Below are positions 54,061 to 64,000 of a stretch of 64,000 nucleotides of DNA, one piece after another. Under the pieces are notes generated by a model. That model ran no database searches. It was given only the letters and a program-made list of their open reading frames with translations, and had not been told where the DNA came from. Numbering within the stretch: the first letter of the stretch is position 1; every line of letters begins with the position of its first letter. The translations under genes and the position numbers were made by a program. The DNA is taken from assembly GCA_019916065.1 (NCBI GenBank), contig CM034238.1:36795375-36859374 (forward strand), written 5' to 3'. The stretch comes from Vitellaria paradoxa. Its lineage: Eukaryota; Streptophyta; Magnoliopsida; Ericales; Sapotaceae.

Positions 54061-56884
54061 TTTTTCAATAATTTAAAATTAATTAGAATGACAATATCTA
54101 ATAGGAGGATTAAGTCAGAAATAGAGGCTGGGAATGTGCCAAAAAAAAAAAACAAGTTGTTGGAATATTGTTGATATATCTCATAAATTTCTAATTTGAC
54201 AAATCCATACAAAAATAGAATTAAATTAATTGAATACAATTTTTCCTAATTAAGGATCAAGTTTCCAAATCAAATAAAGATTGCGTTTCTTAAAATATTG
54301 TTGATATAATTAGAAACCTAAACAAAGAAGGAAACCTAATGAAGATTGATTTCTTGAAGATCAATGATTGTCCCCAGAGCATTAACAAATTCTAGCATGG
54401 TCCATAAGCAAGCCACAAGATGGCCGATGGTTCGAGCAACCGAATTTGGTGAAAATCCTATTTTTTAATTAGAATAGGTCTTCAATGTCTATAAGTATGT
54501 GTCTGTATTTATTATAAATAATTAATCAAGAAAGAGCATATTATAGTCTTTATAGAGAGAGAAAATTTGCTATTGAGAGCTTAATAGTCTTTCTATTTTC
54601 TTCTACTCATTCTCTAGTTTGTAAATCTTGGAGAATTCCTAGGCGCACTTTCTAAGAATTCAGAAAATTACCACTTGGTCTAGATTTATCGTGGATTTGA
54701 GCAAGGTGTCGAAAGAATTCGTACAAATATTTGTTGAGAGTTCAAGTAGAGTCTTGTAATCTAAGTTTTATAGTAGAAATTGTTTTGAGCTTCTCTCTCT
54801 AGATAAAGTTTTTCCTGTTAATTCTTATTGTTTTCGTATTAATTCTTTGTTTATTGTATGTGATTCGGAAAATTATATCTGTAGTACTAAAATAATATAT
54901 TTTTTCTCTCCTTCTTTCTCTTTAATCCTATGTGGCATGCTTATTTGATGTCTATTTCATTTTTTTATACATTTTTGAAATATTTTTGAAATTCCATCAT
55001 TTTTTTCTCTTCTTTTTTCTCATTCTTTTGTTTCTTTGTCCCACATCACTAAAATACTAAAACTTCACTTTTTCTTTTATATATAAAACCACTAAAGTTA
55101 TGGTATATGATTTTATTATATGTGAATCAACTCATAGGTTCCAAAAAAAGGAGACTCACATATAAATTCAATATCAATGAACTCATGGCTTCCAAAAATG
55201 GATCCATTTTCTTATAAATTCAATTTAGTTGTATGCAAAATACATTAGTAATTAAATTGAAAATATAAAAAAAAAATGAAATTAAAGTAAAAAATAAAAA
55301 TACTTAAATAATAATTAGGTTATTTCTCTCACAAAAACTCTTAACATTTTTAAAATTTAAAAATAAAAAAAAAACCAAAATATTAATTAAGTTTGGGAAT
55401 AGTTATTTTTTTAAATTCTAATTTTAAATTTATGTTGCTCGTATTGGCTATATTTGCTTTATTTTATAAAGCATACGTATAATTAATAATAATATTTTTT
55501 ATTTGAGTTATTTTTATAAAATCAATCAAAACATTTATGTCTTTAAATAAAATTAGTCTTGAGAGTTATTTTGTTCTAAATTTTAATTTTAAATTTAAAT
55601 TGGTCAAATTGATCATATTTTTTTCTATAACACACAACGTACAATTGATAATAATATTTTTAATGTAAGTTATTTTTCTAAAATCAATCGGTACATAGCC
55701 ACAACTACATTCTTTTTTTGTCTATATAGCCATTAGAGTTGTATTATGTGATTGTAAATAATATAAAGAAGTTGATGGCTTTCCAAAATGGACCCACTTG
55801 CCTACTAGCTCACTATTTTTATAAAAATTACATATTTAAGTTACCGTATTTAAAATCAAATTTTAAAAACACGTACAAATATTTAAATAATAATTAGGAT
55901 TGAAAAACAATTTAAAAAATGACTAAATATTAGTTAAGTTTAACAAAAATTTAACTTCTCTTATAATAATCACTCTTAATATATTTTAAATTTAAAACAC
56001 AAAGCAAAATGTCTAGAATTAATTAGGTCTGGAATTGCCTAAATTTAATTGGGTATGAGAGTGCTTTTTTTTGTTAATTCAATTTTAAAGTTAAATTAGT
56101 CATGTTGACCATTTTTAGTAGGTATTTGAGTTATTTTTATAAAGGACAATATACGATTAATAAAAATAACATTTTTAGCTTGAGTTATTTTTATAAAACT
56201 AGTCAAAAAATTATTTTAATACAATTAAGATTAATAGTATTTCTAACTTAATATAATTTTACAAAAATGAGTCAATAATTATAAATAAATAAAAATGTAA
56301 ATTTTTAGACCGATACATATGAATTTGCTTTTAACAAAATATCAATCATTTTTATAAACTCTTTAAAATGAAAGATTATTTCATTTTTGAAGAGTTTGGA
56401 AGCGATGTTTGTACTTAAAATATCAACCTAATAAGATTTGTTTGGAATTCCCATAATTGGCCAATCATATTTTGCGTGGAAATAAATAAAAATCAATACC
56501 CGTAAGATTTGTTTTTAAATTTTGATCGGCCACAGAATATTTATCTTAATCGACCAAGAATAATTTGGGTCAATATTTGATTTACCTGATATTGTCTTGA
56601 ACATAAAATATTCGACTGATTTAGTAAAGATATTCAGCTGATTTATTTTAATTTTGCAAAGATATTTGGCCAATTCATTTTGATTCATCACTATGATTCT
56701 GTAAAGATATTTAGCCAGATTTTGGTATATTTATTCTTATTTTGTGAATATCTTTAGCACGTAAATTCAAGGAGATGTGGAAATATTGATATGAAGTTAC
56801 TATAAATTATAATCACCCATAAATTATAATCACCCACTGGGGAAGTTATAACCACCCCATCGAGAAGTTATATTAGAGATAAAA
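54061..56884. other. AT-rich DNA with LTR-like and diverged repeat segments
   Basis: 54420-54880 looks like a worn LTR end (CCTGTTAATTCTTATTG tail). A block of about 170 bp (TTTTAATTTTAAATTTA .. GAGTTATTTTTATAAA) appears three times in diverged form at about 55390, 55560 and 56050. No gene. Confidence 0.4.
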
Positions 56885-58036
56885 TTGGAAATTGTTGAAA
56901 GTTATCAACGACGACGATTACTTCCATCAAAGATAAATACAAATGAAGGCAGCCAAAGAAGGCATTCCTGGACCTCAATTAAAATCTTTATCTTTATCAT
57001 CATTTCATGTCAATCTTTATCATTTACGTCTTTCATTTCATGTCTTTCAATTTCATTGTACTTCTTTGTTCTTTACATTAATGCAATAAAATTACATCTC
57101 CTTTACATTGACATAATTTCCATCTCCATACTTATATCTTTAGGAGTTGGATAATGCCTCCCCATTATGCATATTATTCAAATTTTAATTCCAATTGTGA
57201 TCTATGTTCATCCCAATACTCATATCAGTCGTACTCGTATCATGATTATTATTCAGATACACAATATTTGAGTGGATCACCATTCTAGTATTCATATCTA
57301 TTAGAATTATATCCATATCAATCAAAATCTTATTCTTATCCCTATCTGCAATCTCATCATTGGCCTAAAAATTGGCTAACTTAAAGTTCTTATAGTGACG
57401 ATGCGATGGCAATCCATACCGCCTGATTATCCTTATTCTTTAAGTCCTTCTGACTCTAACACGCATGCACAAATCCAATCGATAGAAATCGTGAAAGGAC
57501 TGTGCTATTTGCGAATTCTAACGCAAACATAACCTTAACAAGTATACATCAGAATTTCAACAACTCCGTGTCAAGACTGCTCGTCCTTCCTTAACAAAAC
57601 TAGAAAAAATCAAGCACCTTAAATTCCTTGGGAAATTAACCCAATCAATCCAGTTCAGGAATGGTTTTCTCTATGTAGGCTAACCTAGTTCAACATTACA
57701 GAACCAAACTATTCTTGAATGAAATCGATGAACTGTTCTATATCAAGAAATTCAAACCCTAAAGGTCCATGAATTCCTCTACAAGGTTCCTTGGCTAATA
57801 AGGCCAAGGCTATCTTTGTTCTTCCATCAAGGCAATGGGTGGCCAGTTTTAGAACTATGCTTGTGAAATAGGAATAAGGGGCTTGGCTACTGCCACCCCA
57901 TTTACAGTTCATTGTTCTAGTGTCTTTCATTTACTCCCACTAGCATATGCAATTGTAGGATTACCTCCTTGAGCGGGTTGATGTTTAGCAAGATATCCAA
58001 CAATTAATGCAATCTTTAAGTTTGCTGGGTATGAGC
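56885..58036. other. Unassigned, more complex sequence
   Basis: An 89-codon plus frame (56885-57154) and a 73-codon minus frame (57709-57930) are open, but neither resembles a protein I know, and the sequence between is full of stops. It may be remnants of a retroelement. Confidence 0.3.
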
Positions 58037-58520
58037 TGTAATGACCCACAATCTACATAGTATAATATTGTCTACTCTAGGCTTCACAACTCCCATGATT
58101 TCATTTCTCTAATGCCCACACAAGCACTCCAGAAAAGGCCTTCTACTAGGTAGATTATTAAACCGTCATATATAGTACCTTTTTACATTCCACACTCAAG
58201 TGATGTGTGATAGAGGCATTATCTTTCTTCACCCATTGCTTCACTCTCCCACAGGTAAGGTCCTTTACAGCCCTCCCTCAACAAAGCATGTGTCATAATC
58301 TATGCAGTACAATATTATCCGCTCTGAGCTTTACAATCCTCATAGTTTTATTTCTCTGAGGCTCCACACAGGCATCCCTGAAGGGGTCTGGTACTAGGTA
58401 GATTATTAAACCCTTATATATAGTACTTTCCCATTCCACCCAGGCAGTGTAGGACAAAGGCATTGTTTCTCTTCTTCGCCCCTTGTTTCACTCCCCTGCA
58501 AGCCCCATGGGAACCTATTG
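58037..58520. repeat. TRIM/LTR-like tandem pair, about 250-bp unit
   Basis: TGTAATGACCCACAATCTAC (58037) and TGTGTCATAATCTATGCAG (58289) begin two similar units. Both contain AATATTxTCxxCTCTxxGCTT, ACTAGGTAGATTATTAAACC and a TATA-like CATATATAGTAC / CTTATATATAGTAC. They look like two tandem LTRs of a short retroelement; no internal domain is present. Confidence 0.6.
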
Positions 58521-59090
58521 TCTACCTTCGATCCAATTTCCTATAGAAGATCACCCCCAACTAAGGGGATTTGACTTGTAGATGAGGATGAAGATCCATA
58601 AGGTAATGCACAGAAACACTACTCAATTCTATTAAATCTGTTGGTCAAGATTTCAAGCAACTAGGTGAATTTTTTTTATGCCTTTGGCTAATTAGCTTGT
58701 TTTCTAATACATTTTCCTTTCAATCTCGACTGAATCTCATTAGCCTCTAACTAAATGTTCAATTCTCTATAAGGCCATCCAATTGTGGGTAGTTACAACA
58801 TTGGTAACTTTTACCATTATTCTTGTGCCTTCATAATTAGAAAGGCTTAAACTCAATTAGTTGTTGTTTTTCATATCCTTTACCATAGTAATCTAACTTG
58901 CCTTATGTCTCATTGGGCGTGCCAAAAATTATTTGTGCTTAAAACAATCTCATGGTCTCTCACACTTTGGACCCCAAATGCATATGCACACAGCATGCTA
59001 GAATCAAAAAATTCAAGTGGGTGCAAATAAAATCAATTTGGTAAATTAGAATGTTTGCGAGTTACTATATCTTAACCAAAAAAAAAAAAA
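58521..59090. other. No feature recognised
   Basis: Mixed-composition DNA between the TRIM-like repeats and the gypsy pol remnant; no open frame or element end seen. Confidence 0.3.
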
Positions 59091-60545
59091 TCAATTTAAG
59101 TTTACAGGGCATTTGGAAGATGCAATAATGAAAATTGTATTCATAAGAGAAATGGAATAGGAAGTGATTACCCTAAAGAGGTACAAGAGGAAGTTGAACC
59201 TGGCCAAGTGCCACTTCAGAGTCACCACAGAGAAGTTCATTGGCTTTATGGGGTCTAATTTGAGAATTGAAGCAAATCCAGAGACGATTAGGGCTATCCT
59301 AAATGTGTAGGCCTTGAGGACAACCAAGGATGTTCAAACGCTAGTAGGAAGAGTGGCTATTCTGAATTTGCTCATCTCCAGATCAACAAACAAGTGCACC
59401 TCATTCTTTAAGGTCCTCCGCAAGGCATTTGAATGGACAAAAGATTTTGAGGCAGCCTTCAGTCAATTAAAGCAGCACTTAGGATCAGTACCTTTACTCA
59501 ACCAAATAGTCCAAGGAGAAGAGCTTTTCTTCTACTTGGCTATCTCAGCCATAACAGTGAGCTTGGCCCTACTCAAAGAAGAGTGTGGAGTCCAGAAACT
59601 GGTCAAATAAACCAGTAAAGCCCTAGGGAAGCTGAGGAGTGGTATCCAAAGATGGAGTTAATGGCTTTTACTTTGGTGATAGCGGCCCAATGCCTCAGTG
59701 CCTATTTCCAAGTGCACACAACTGTGGTCTTGACTAATCAACCCTCAAAAAATATCTTACACAAGCCAAAGACCTCGAGAAGACTAGTGAAGTGGTTGGT
59801 CGAACTCAATCAATTTAACATTCACTACCGATCACAAACAACAATCAAGCGATAGGTGGCAGCAAACTTCATCATAAAATTTATAACCCACCCAAATACC
59901 CAACCCCAACAATCGAATGCCTAGAAGGACTGCTTCCTTAATGTTGATAGCTCATCCACAAATGGCTCAAGCAGTGTAGGTATTGTCCTTGTCACACCTG
60001 ATGACCATAAATTGGAGTACGCCTCCAATTAAAGTTCTCAACCTCTAACAACAAAGCAAAATATGAAGCATTAATTACTAGACTTCAGATCACTAAGTGA
60101 ATGGGGGCAAACCATGTTGCTATATAAAGTGAATGTTAGCTAGTGGTCAAATAGATGCAGGAAGAGTACAAAGAGAAGGGAGAGAAGATAAAGAATTATT
60201 ATCAAGTGGCTAAGGACCTGGCCAGGAAATTCATGAGGGTGATGTTGGAGAGGGTACAAAGGTTACAGAATGAGAAAGCTGACCAACTAGCCAGAATTGC
60301 CTCTTTGGACAAAATAGATCCTAATGTACCGATGGAGGTGCTGGATTCTTTGAGCATTTAAACTCCAAAGGCAAATTAGGTTAGCGCAGAGGCTTTATGG
60401 GCCAAGCTGATCAAAGGATATTTGGAGTATGGGATCCTGCTAGAGGATAAGAATGATAGAAGAAAAATTTAGTACAGGGCAAGTAAATATCTCTTGGTGA
60501 ATAGAATCCTCTACAAGAGGAAGGCACACATTGCCACTGATAATA
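59091..60545 (+). pseudogene. Ty3/gypsy pol remnant: RT C-terminus and RNase H
   Basis: Mixed-frame translation gives KLNLAKCHFRVTTEKFIGFM (end of RT), then KAFEWTKDFEAAFSQLKQHL and LFFYLAISAITVSLALLKEE (RT-associated RNase H). Next come KMELMAFTLVIAAQCLSAYF and HKPKTSRRLVKWLVELNQF, and a second RNase H-like domain (VDSSSTNGSSSVGIVLVTPD, NEKADQLARIASLDKIDPN). The double RNase H order is typical of the Tat group. Many stops. The 1.3-kb TRIM at 60551-61836 interrupts it. Confidence 0.88.
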
Positions 60546-60550
60546 TACGC

Positions 60551-61836
60551 TGTTGAAATAAAAGAAGAAATAAAATATAGAAAAGAAAAGAATTATGTAT
60601 TAATATTGATTGATTGTGTGTCTTGAATACAATAGAATAGCAACCCTATTTATAGAGGTGCCAAAGTAGAATCAGAATAAAAATAGGAAATTAAATTAGA
60701 ATATGAATAGGAAACTATAAGAAAACCTATAATGAAAAGGAAAAGAATTTCCTAATTATAATTTCTAAATTTCTATATCTTATTTATGTCAACACCCTCC
60801 CTCAAACTCAAGATGGAAAATTAGATACCAACTTGAGTTTGGAGACTAAGAACTGGAAAGCAGTCACGAATACGTTGTAGTTTTGAGAGATTACACGCCT
60901 TGAGAGATCATGAACATAGATTTGATTAGACGCCATAAGATCACGAGTCCAAATCTACTAACGCGCCTCGAGATCACAAAAAAACGTAGACCCAAATCTA
61001 CTAATGAGCCTCGATGACACAAAAATGTAGATCACGAACCCAAATCTACTAACGTGCCTCGAGGACACAAAAATATAGATCACGAACCCAAATCTACTAA
61101 CGTGCCTCGAGGTCACAAAAAATGTAGATTACAAGCCAAAATCTACTAATGAGCCTCGAGGTCACAAAAATGTAGATCAGGGAGAAACGTGTTGAATGGC
61201 CAAGATGCGCAAAGCCAAAAGCGCAAGATAGCATGTCCATGTCTCCAAACGTGTGATTGGGGTCTTCAATAGAGAAACTGAAGCAGCAACAAATATCTCC
61301 AAAAGAGAAACTCAAAAGCCAAAAGCGCAAGATAACTTATGCATGTCTCCAACAGAGTGATTAGGGTCTTCAATAGAAAAACTGATGTAACAAGAAGTAT
61401 CTCCAAAAGAGAAACTTGAAATTTAAAAATTCCAAAAAAACTAGATATAGGAATAAACAAAAAATGATATGAAATTGGGTAGAGGAGCAGCGGAGGCAGC
61501 GGCGACGCCAGGAAGGGCAACACTGACGGCCAAAGATGTGGTTGTTGGATACCTAGTCTACCCAGGATCAAAAACCATAAGCTCTGATACCATGTTGAAA
61601 TAAAAGAAGAAATAAAATATAGAAAAGAAAAGAATTATGTATTAATATTGATTGATTGTGTGTCTTGAATACAATAGAATAGCAACCCTATTTATAGAGG
61701 TGCCAAAGTAGAATCAGAATAAAAATAGGAAATTAAATTAGAATATGAATAGGAAACTATAAGAAAACCTATAATGAAAAGGAAAAGAATTTCCTAATTA
61801 TAATTTCTAAATTTCTATATCTTATTTATGTCAACA
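60551..61836 (-). mobile_element. TRIM-like LTR retrotransposon, 1286 bp, identical LTRs
   Basis: Two 244-bp LTRs (60551-60794, 61593-61836) show no difference. They are flanked by a perfect duplication TACGC (60546-60550, 61837-61841). On the minus strand the primer site TGGTATCAGAGC (61581-61592) lies directly after the 5' LTR, and a polypurine tract GAGTTTGAGGGAGGGTG precedes the 3' LTR. The internal region is 798 bp with no gag or pol frame, so mobility must come in trans. It splits a gypsy pol remnant. Confidence 0.95.
60870..61180. repeat. Tandem repeats inside the TRIM, about 55-60-bp unit
   Basis: About five units of AAATCTACTAACGTGCCTCG / AGGTCACAAAAATGTAGATC with small changes. A further GCCAAAAGCGCAAGATA pair lies at 61214 and 61317. 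Confidence 0.85.
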
Positions 61837-62600
61837 TACGCGACAAAAGACAAAATAGATTATATAATGAGAGAAATCCACGAAGGCATTTGTGGAAATC
61901 ATTTTGGTGGTTGGACATTGGCAAGGAAATTTATTAGAGCTACTTACTATTGGCTGAGTATGGAGAAGGATGCTTAGGACTTCATCCAAAAGTGTGAAAA
62001 CTGCCAAAGGTTTACTAACATCTCAAGGCTGCCTGCTCAAAAGTTAACCTCAATCTAGAGCCCTTGGCCCTTCAGCCAGTGAGGAATCGACATAGTGGGA
62101 CCATTATCATTGGGCTAGGGGTAGAGGAAGTTTGCTGTGATGGCAATTAACTACTTCACCAAATGGGCAAAAGCAGAGGTCCTACCGACCATCACCAAAC
62201 AAAAAATGAAGCTCTTGTGGCAGAACATAGTCTATCAGTTTGGAATCCCAAAGATGTAGTCACAGATACTAGGAAACAATTTGAAGGGAGACAATTTAAC
62301 TAACTCTATAAGAGCTAAAGATCAATCACCATTTTTTTTCACCAGAACACCCCCAAGCAAATAGGCAGGTAGAAGTCACTAACAAGTCCCACTCCCCCCA
62401 AAGTATCTAAAAACAAAATTGGAAAGGGCCAAGGGTCTAAGGGTGGACAAGCTCCCTAATATCTTTTAGGCTTGTAAGACAATCGAAAGAATCTCAAGTC
62501 TTATATATAGAACGGAAGTCGTGATCTCGATTGTGATAGGGGTCCTGAGCTTAAGGATAGAGCACTTTGACCCTGAGAAAAAATAGTAGAGTTGTGAATG
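61837..62600 (+). pseudogene. Ty3/gypsy integrase remnant (continuation)
   Basis: After the TRIM, pol resumes with the zinc-binding H2C2 region (DYIMREIHEGICGNHFGGW, ATYYWLSMEKDA, KCENCQRF) and the integrase core (GIDIVGPL, KFAVMAINYFTKWAKAEVLP, FGIPKM). A C-terminal piece with LSLRIEHFDPEKK follows. Stops and small deletions are frequent. Confidence 0.85.
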
Positions 62601-62829
62601 AGGAACTAGACGTATCGGAACAAAGAAGATTGCAAGTAGTGGTCAAGACAGCATCCTATCAGTAGAGGATGCACTAGTACCACAACTTTAGAGCACGTCC
62701 CAAACACTTCAGTGGAATAACTAATCCTTGAAAAGGTTAATCAATTTACAAGAAATACTCGAGATGGATAGCTGGGACCTAAGTAGGAAGACCCTGAGAG
62801 GTAACATGCTTTACTAAGAGTGGGATAAC
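62601..62829. other. 3' flank of the gypsy pol remnant
   Basis: No coding sequence or LTR boundary identified. Confidence 0.3.
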
Positions 62830-63165
62830 TAAACCTTAATGGCTCGTGGCAGGGCCTATAAGGCCAAAATATATCTCCTCGATTCATAAGTTTGAGTAAA
62901 CCTAAACGGTTCACGTGGCTGGGCCCATGAGGTCAAAGTATATTTATCAGTTCAAAAGACCAAGCAAACCCAAACATCTCACGTGGCAAAGTCTATGAGA
63001 CCAGTTTATTTGCTTGATCTACGAAACTAAACAGACCTAAATGGCTCACGTGGCTAGACCCAAGAGTTATGTTTGCTCGGTTCATGAAACTGAGTAGACC
63101 GAGATGGCTCACGTGGCTAGGTCAAAGCATCTTTGCTCAATTCATGAGAACAAGTAGATTAGGAT
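62830..63165. repeat. Tandem array, about 65-bp unit, with repeated CACGTG
   Basis: About five units of AAATGGCTCACGTGGCTAGG (at 62912, 62979, 63044 and 63104, with a mutated 62842), each followed by TTTGCTxxxTTCATGAxACxxAGTAGACC. The CACGTG core is kept in four units. It lies downstream of the gypsy pol remnant, where Tat-type elements often carry arrays. Confidence 0.85.
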
Positions 63166-63339
63166 AGAACATTCATTCACATAATAAGCGTGCATACAAA
63201 AACGAAGGCATCCAAACATTCATTTGCACAATAAGCATTACCAAAAAAAGAGGAGATATTTAATTGGTTGGGTAAAATTTACAAGATTGAACAGAATGTC
63301 TTAAAAAGAGAAGATACAAAAGAGTGAAGCTAAGAAGCA

Positions 63340-64000
63340 AAGGAGAGGCCTTTAATTGTGGCTCTTCAGTGTCTGAGAAATGGTTCTCCAGAAGCTCCTC
63401 GTTCTTGGTGGCTAAAGTATCCCTCTCATCCATGCCTGGCTTTTACCCAACCAAAGCTGCATTCTTCTCAGCCAATACCTTATTTGTCTTCTCTCTTGAG
63501 GCATCACTCTCTACTTGTAGCTTATCATTACTTTTTTTTTCTTCAGAAATTTGTACTTTGGCCTTCACAAGCCAGGTAGCCACAATAACGGATCCAGTAA
63601 TCGCCTGAACAGAATAGGAAGGGATGCGAAGAGACAAATAATAAAAAAGTAATTGAGCATATTAGTTAATGCTTACCCTCATGAGATCGTGGTTCAGGTC
63701 TTTGGCAATTTAAAGGTTGGAACAACCCTTCAACCTCTTGACTTCCTCTTCAGAGAGGGTGGCCATTACCATCTCCCAAGCAAATTCAGAATTGTCGATG
63801 CTATTTGAGAATTTGGGAGTAGGAATGGGAAAGCTATACTTGGGGACAAGAACCCCGAAAGTATTCTTTAGAGGTGGAGACGGCAGAATCACAGCCTCAT
63901 CGTCCTTGGTTGAGGGTCAAATGCTTGAGCCTTAGTCTCAGAACCTCCACCAATTAAGAGCTTGGGCTTTTTCACTGGGCCCTACCTCTCGGCCATAATT
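63340..64000 (-). pseudogene. Spliced transposon-type coding remnant, partial
   Basis: The minus-strand translation gives FSNSIDNSEFAWEMVMATLS then EEEVKRLKGCSNL, a stop, and IAKDLNHDLMR. A 72-nt GT..AG intron (63676-63605) follows, then AITGSVIVATWLVKAKVQIS, a Glu/Lys-rich coiled coil, a stop at 63443, and further coiled-coil residues to about 63340. The splice joins the two parts in frame (phase 0). It resembles long coiled-coil proteins often annotated as putative plant transposon proteins, but I cannot name the family. It runs off the right edge of the window. Confidence 0.5.

Noticed and set aside
56885..57530. Possible endogenous pararetrovirus (caulimovirid) remnant
   Set aside because: Tyr/Ser-rich frames and a leader-like stretch suggested it, but no movement protein, coat zinc finger or RT motif can be seen.

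Overview
The window looks like nuclear DNA of a eudicot plant, probably a woody one: AT-rich, gene-poor, packed with nested retrotransposons, hAT elements, MITEs and a tRNA-derived SINE, and carrying two RPS2/RPS5-type CC-NBS-LRR (CNL) resistance genes. Species cannot be fixed from the sequence alone. I see no prokaryotic features, no CRISPR array and no intact rRNA or tRNA gene.

Layout. (1) 79-1130 is a decayed Athila-like Ty3/gypsy integrase region, followed by a long-inverted-repeat foldback element (about 1455-4378). (2) About 3770-24405 is a direct tandem duplication of a non-coding block. Copy A (3770-20825) was blown up by later insertions: a Cassandra-like cluster with repeated 5S-rRNA-like motifs (6384-9998), itself broken by a 2-kb solo LTR (6998-9008, 5-bp TSD), and a hAT element (11147-20568, 8-bp TSD) whose ZMYM1-like transposase pseudogene was in turn split by a gag-only copia element (14427-19511, 5-bp TSD). 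Copy B (20826-24405) preserves the Cassandra empty site and carries its own SINE (22709-22961). (3) 26038-28923 (minus) is a CNL pseudogene with three in-frame TGA codons and no frameshift. (4) 29.1-47 kb is a transposon belt: a non-autonomous gypsy element full of tandem repeats (30150-36419), MITEs, a small terminal-inverted-repeat element that captured the first exon of a BAM1-like beta-amylase (41461-42016), a palindromic repeat cluster (43090-43745), and a CACTA end with a 4 x 176-bp array. (5) 47368-50178 (minus) is a second CNL with an open 936-codon frame. It has an unusual kinase-2 motif (Asp to Tyr) and no ATG at the position where its paralogue starts. (6) 50.2-64 kb holds another foldback element with an inserted hAT element containing about 410 bp of alternating purine-pyrimidine DNA, TRIM-like repeats, a gypsy pol remnant split by a 1.3-kb TRIM with identical LTRs, a CACGTG-containing array, and a spliced transposon-type remnant at the right edge.

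The only host genes I can support are the two CNLs, plus one small unrecognised ORF (41075-41455). The CNLs are paralogues on the same strand about 18 kb apart. They share even the 3' splice site and the 14 nt before the start-codon position, so the locus is a small R-gene cluster expanded by transposon insertion. The nested insertions, read through their target-site duplications, give a clear relative order of events.
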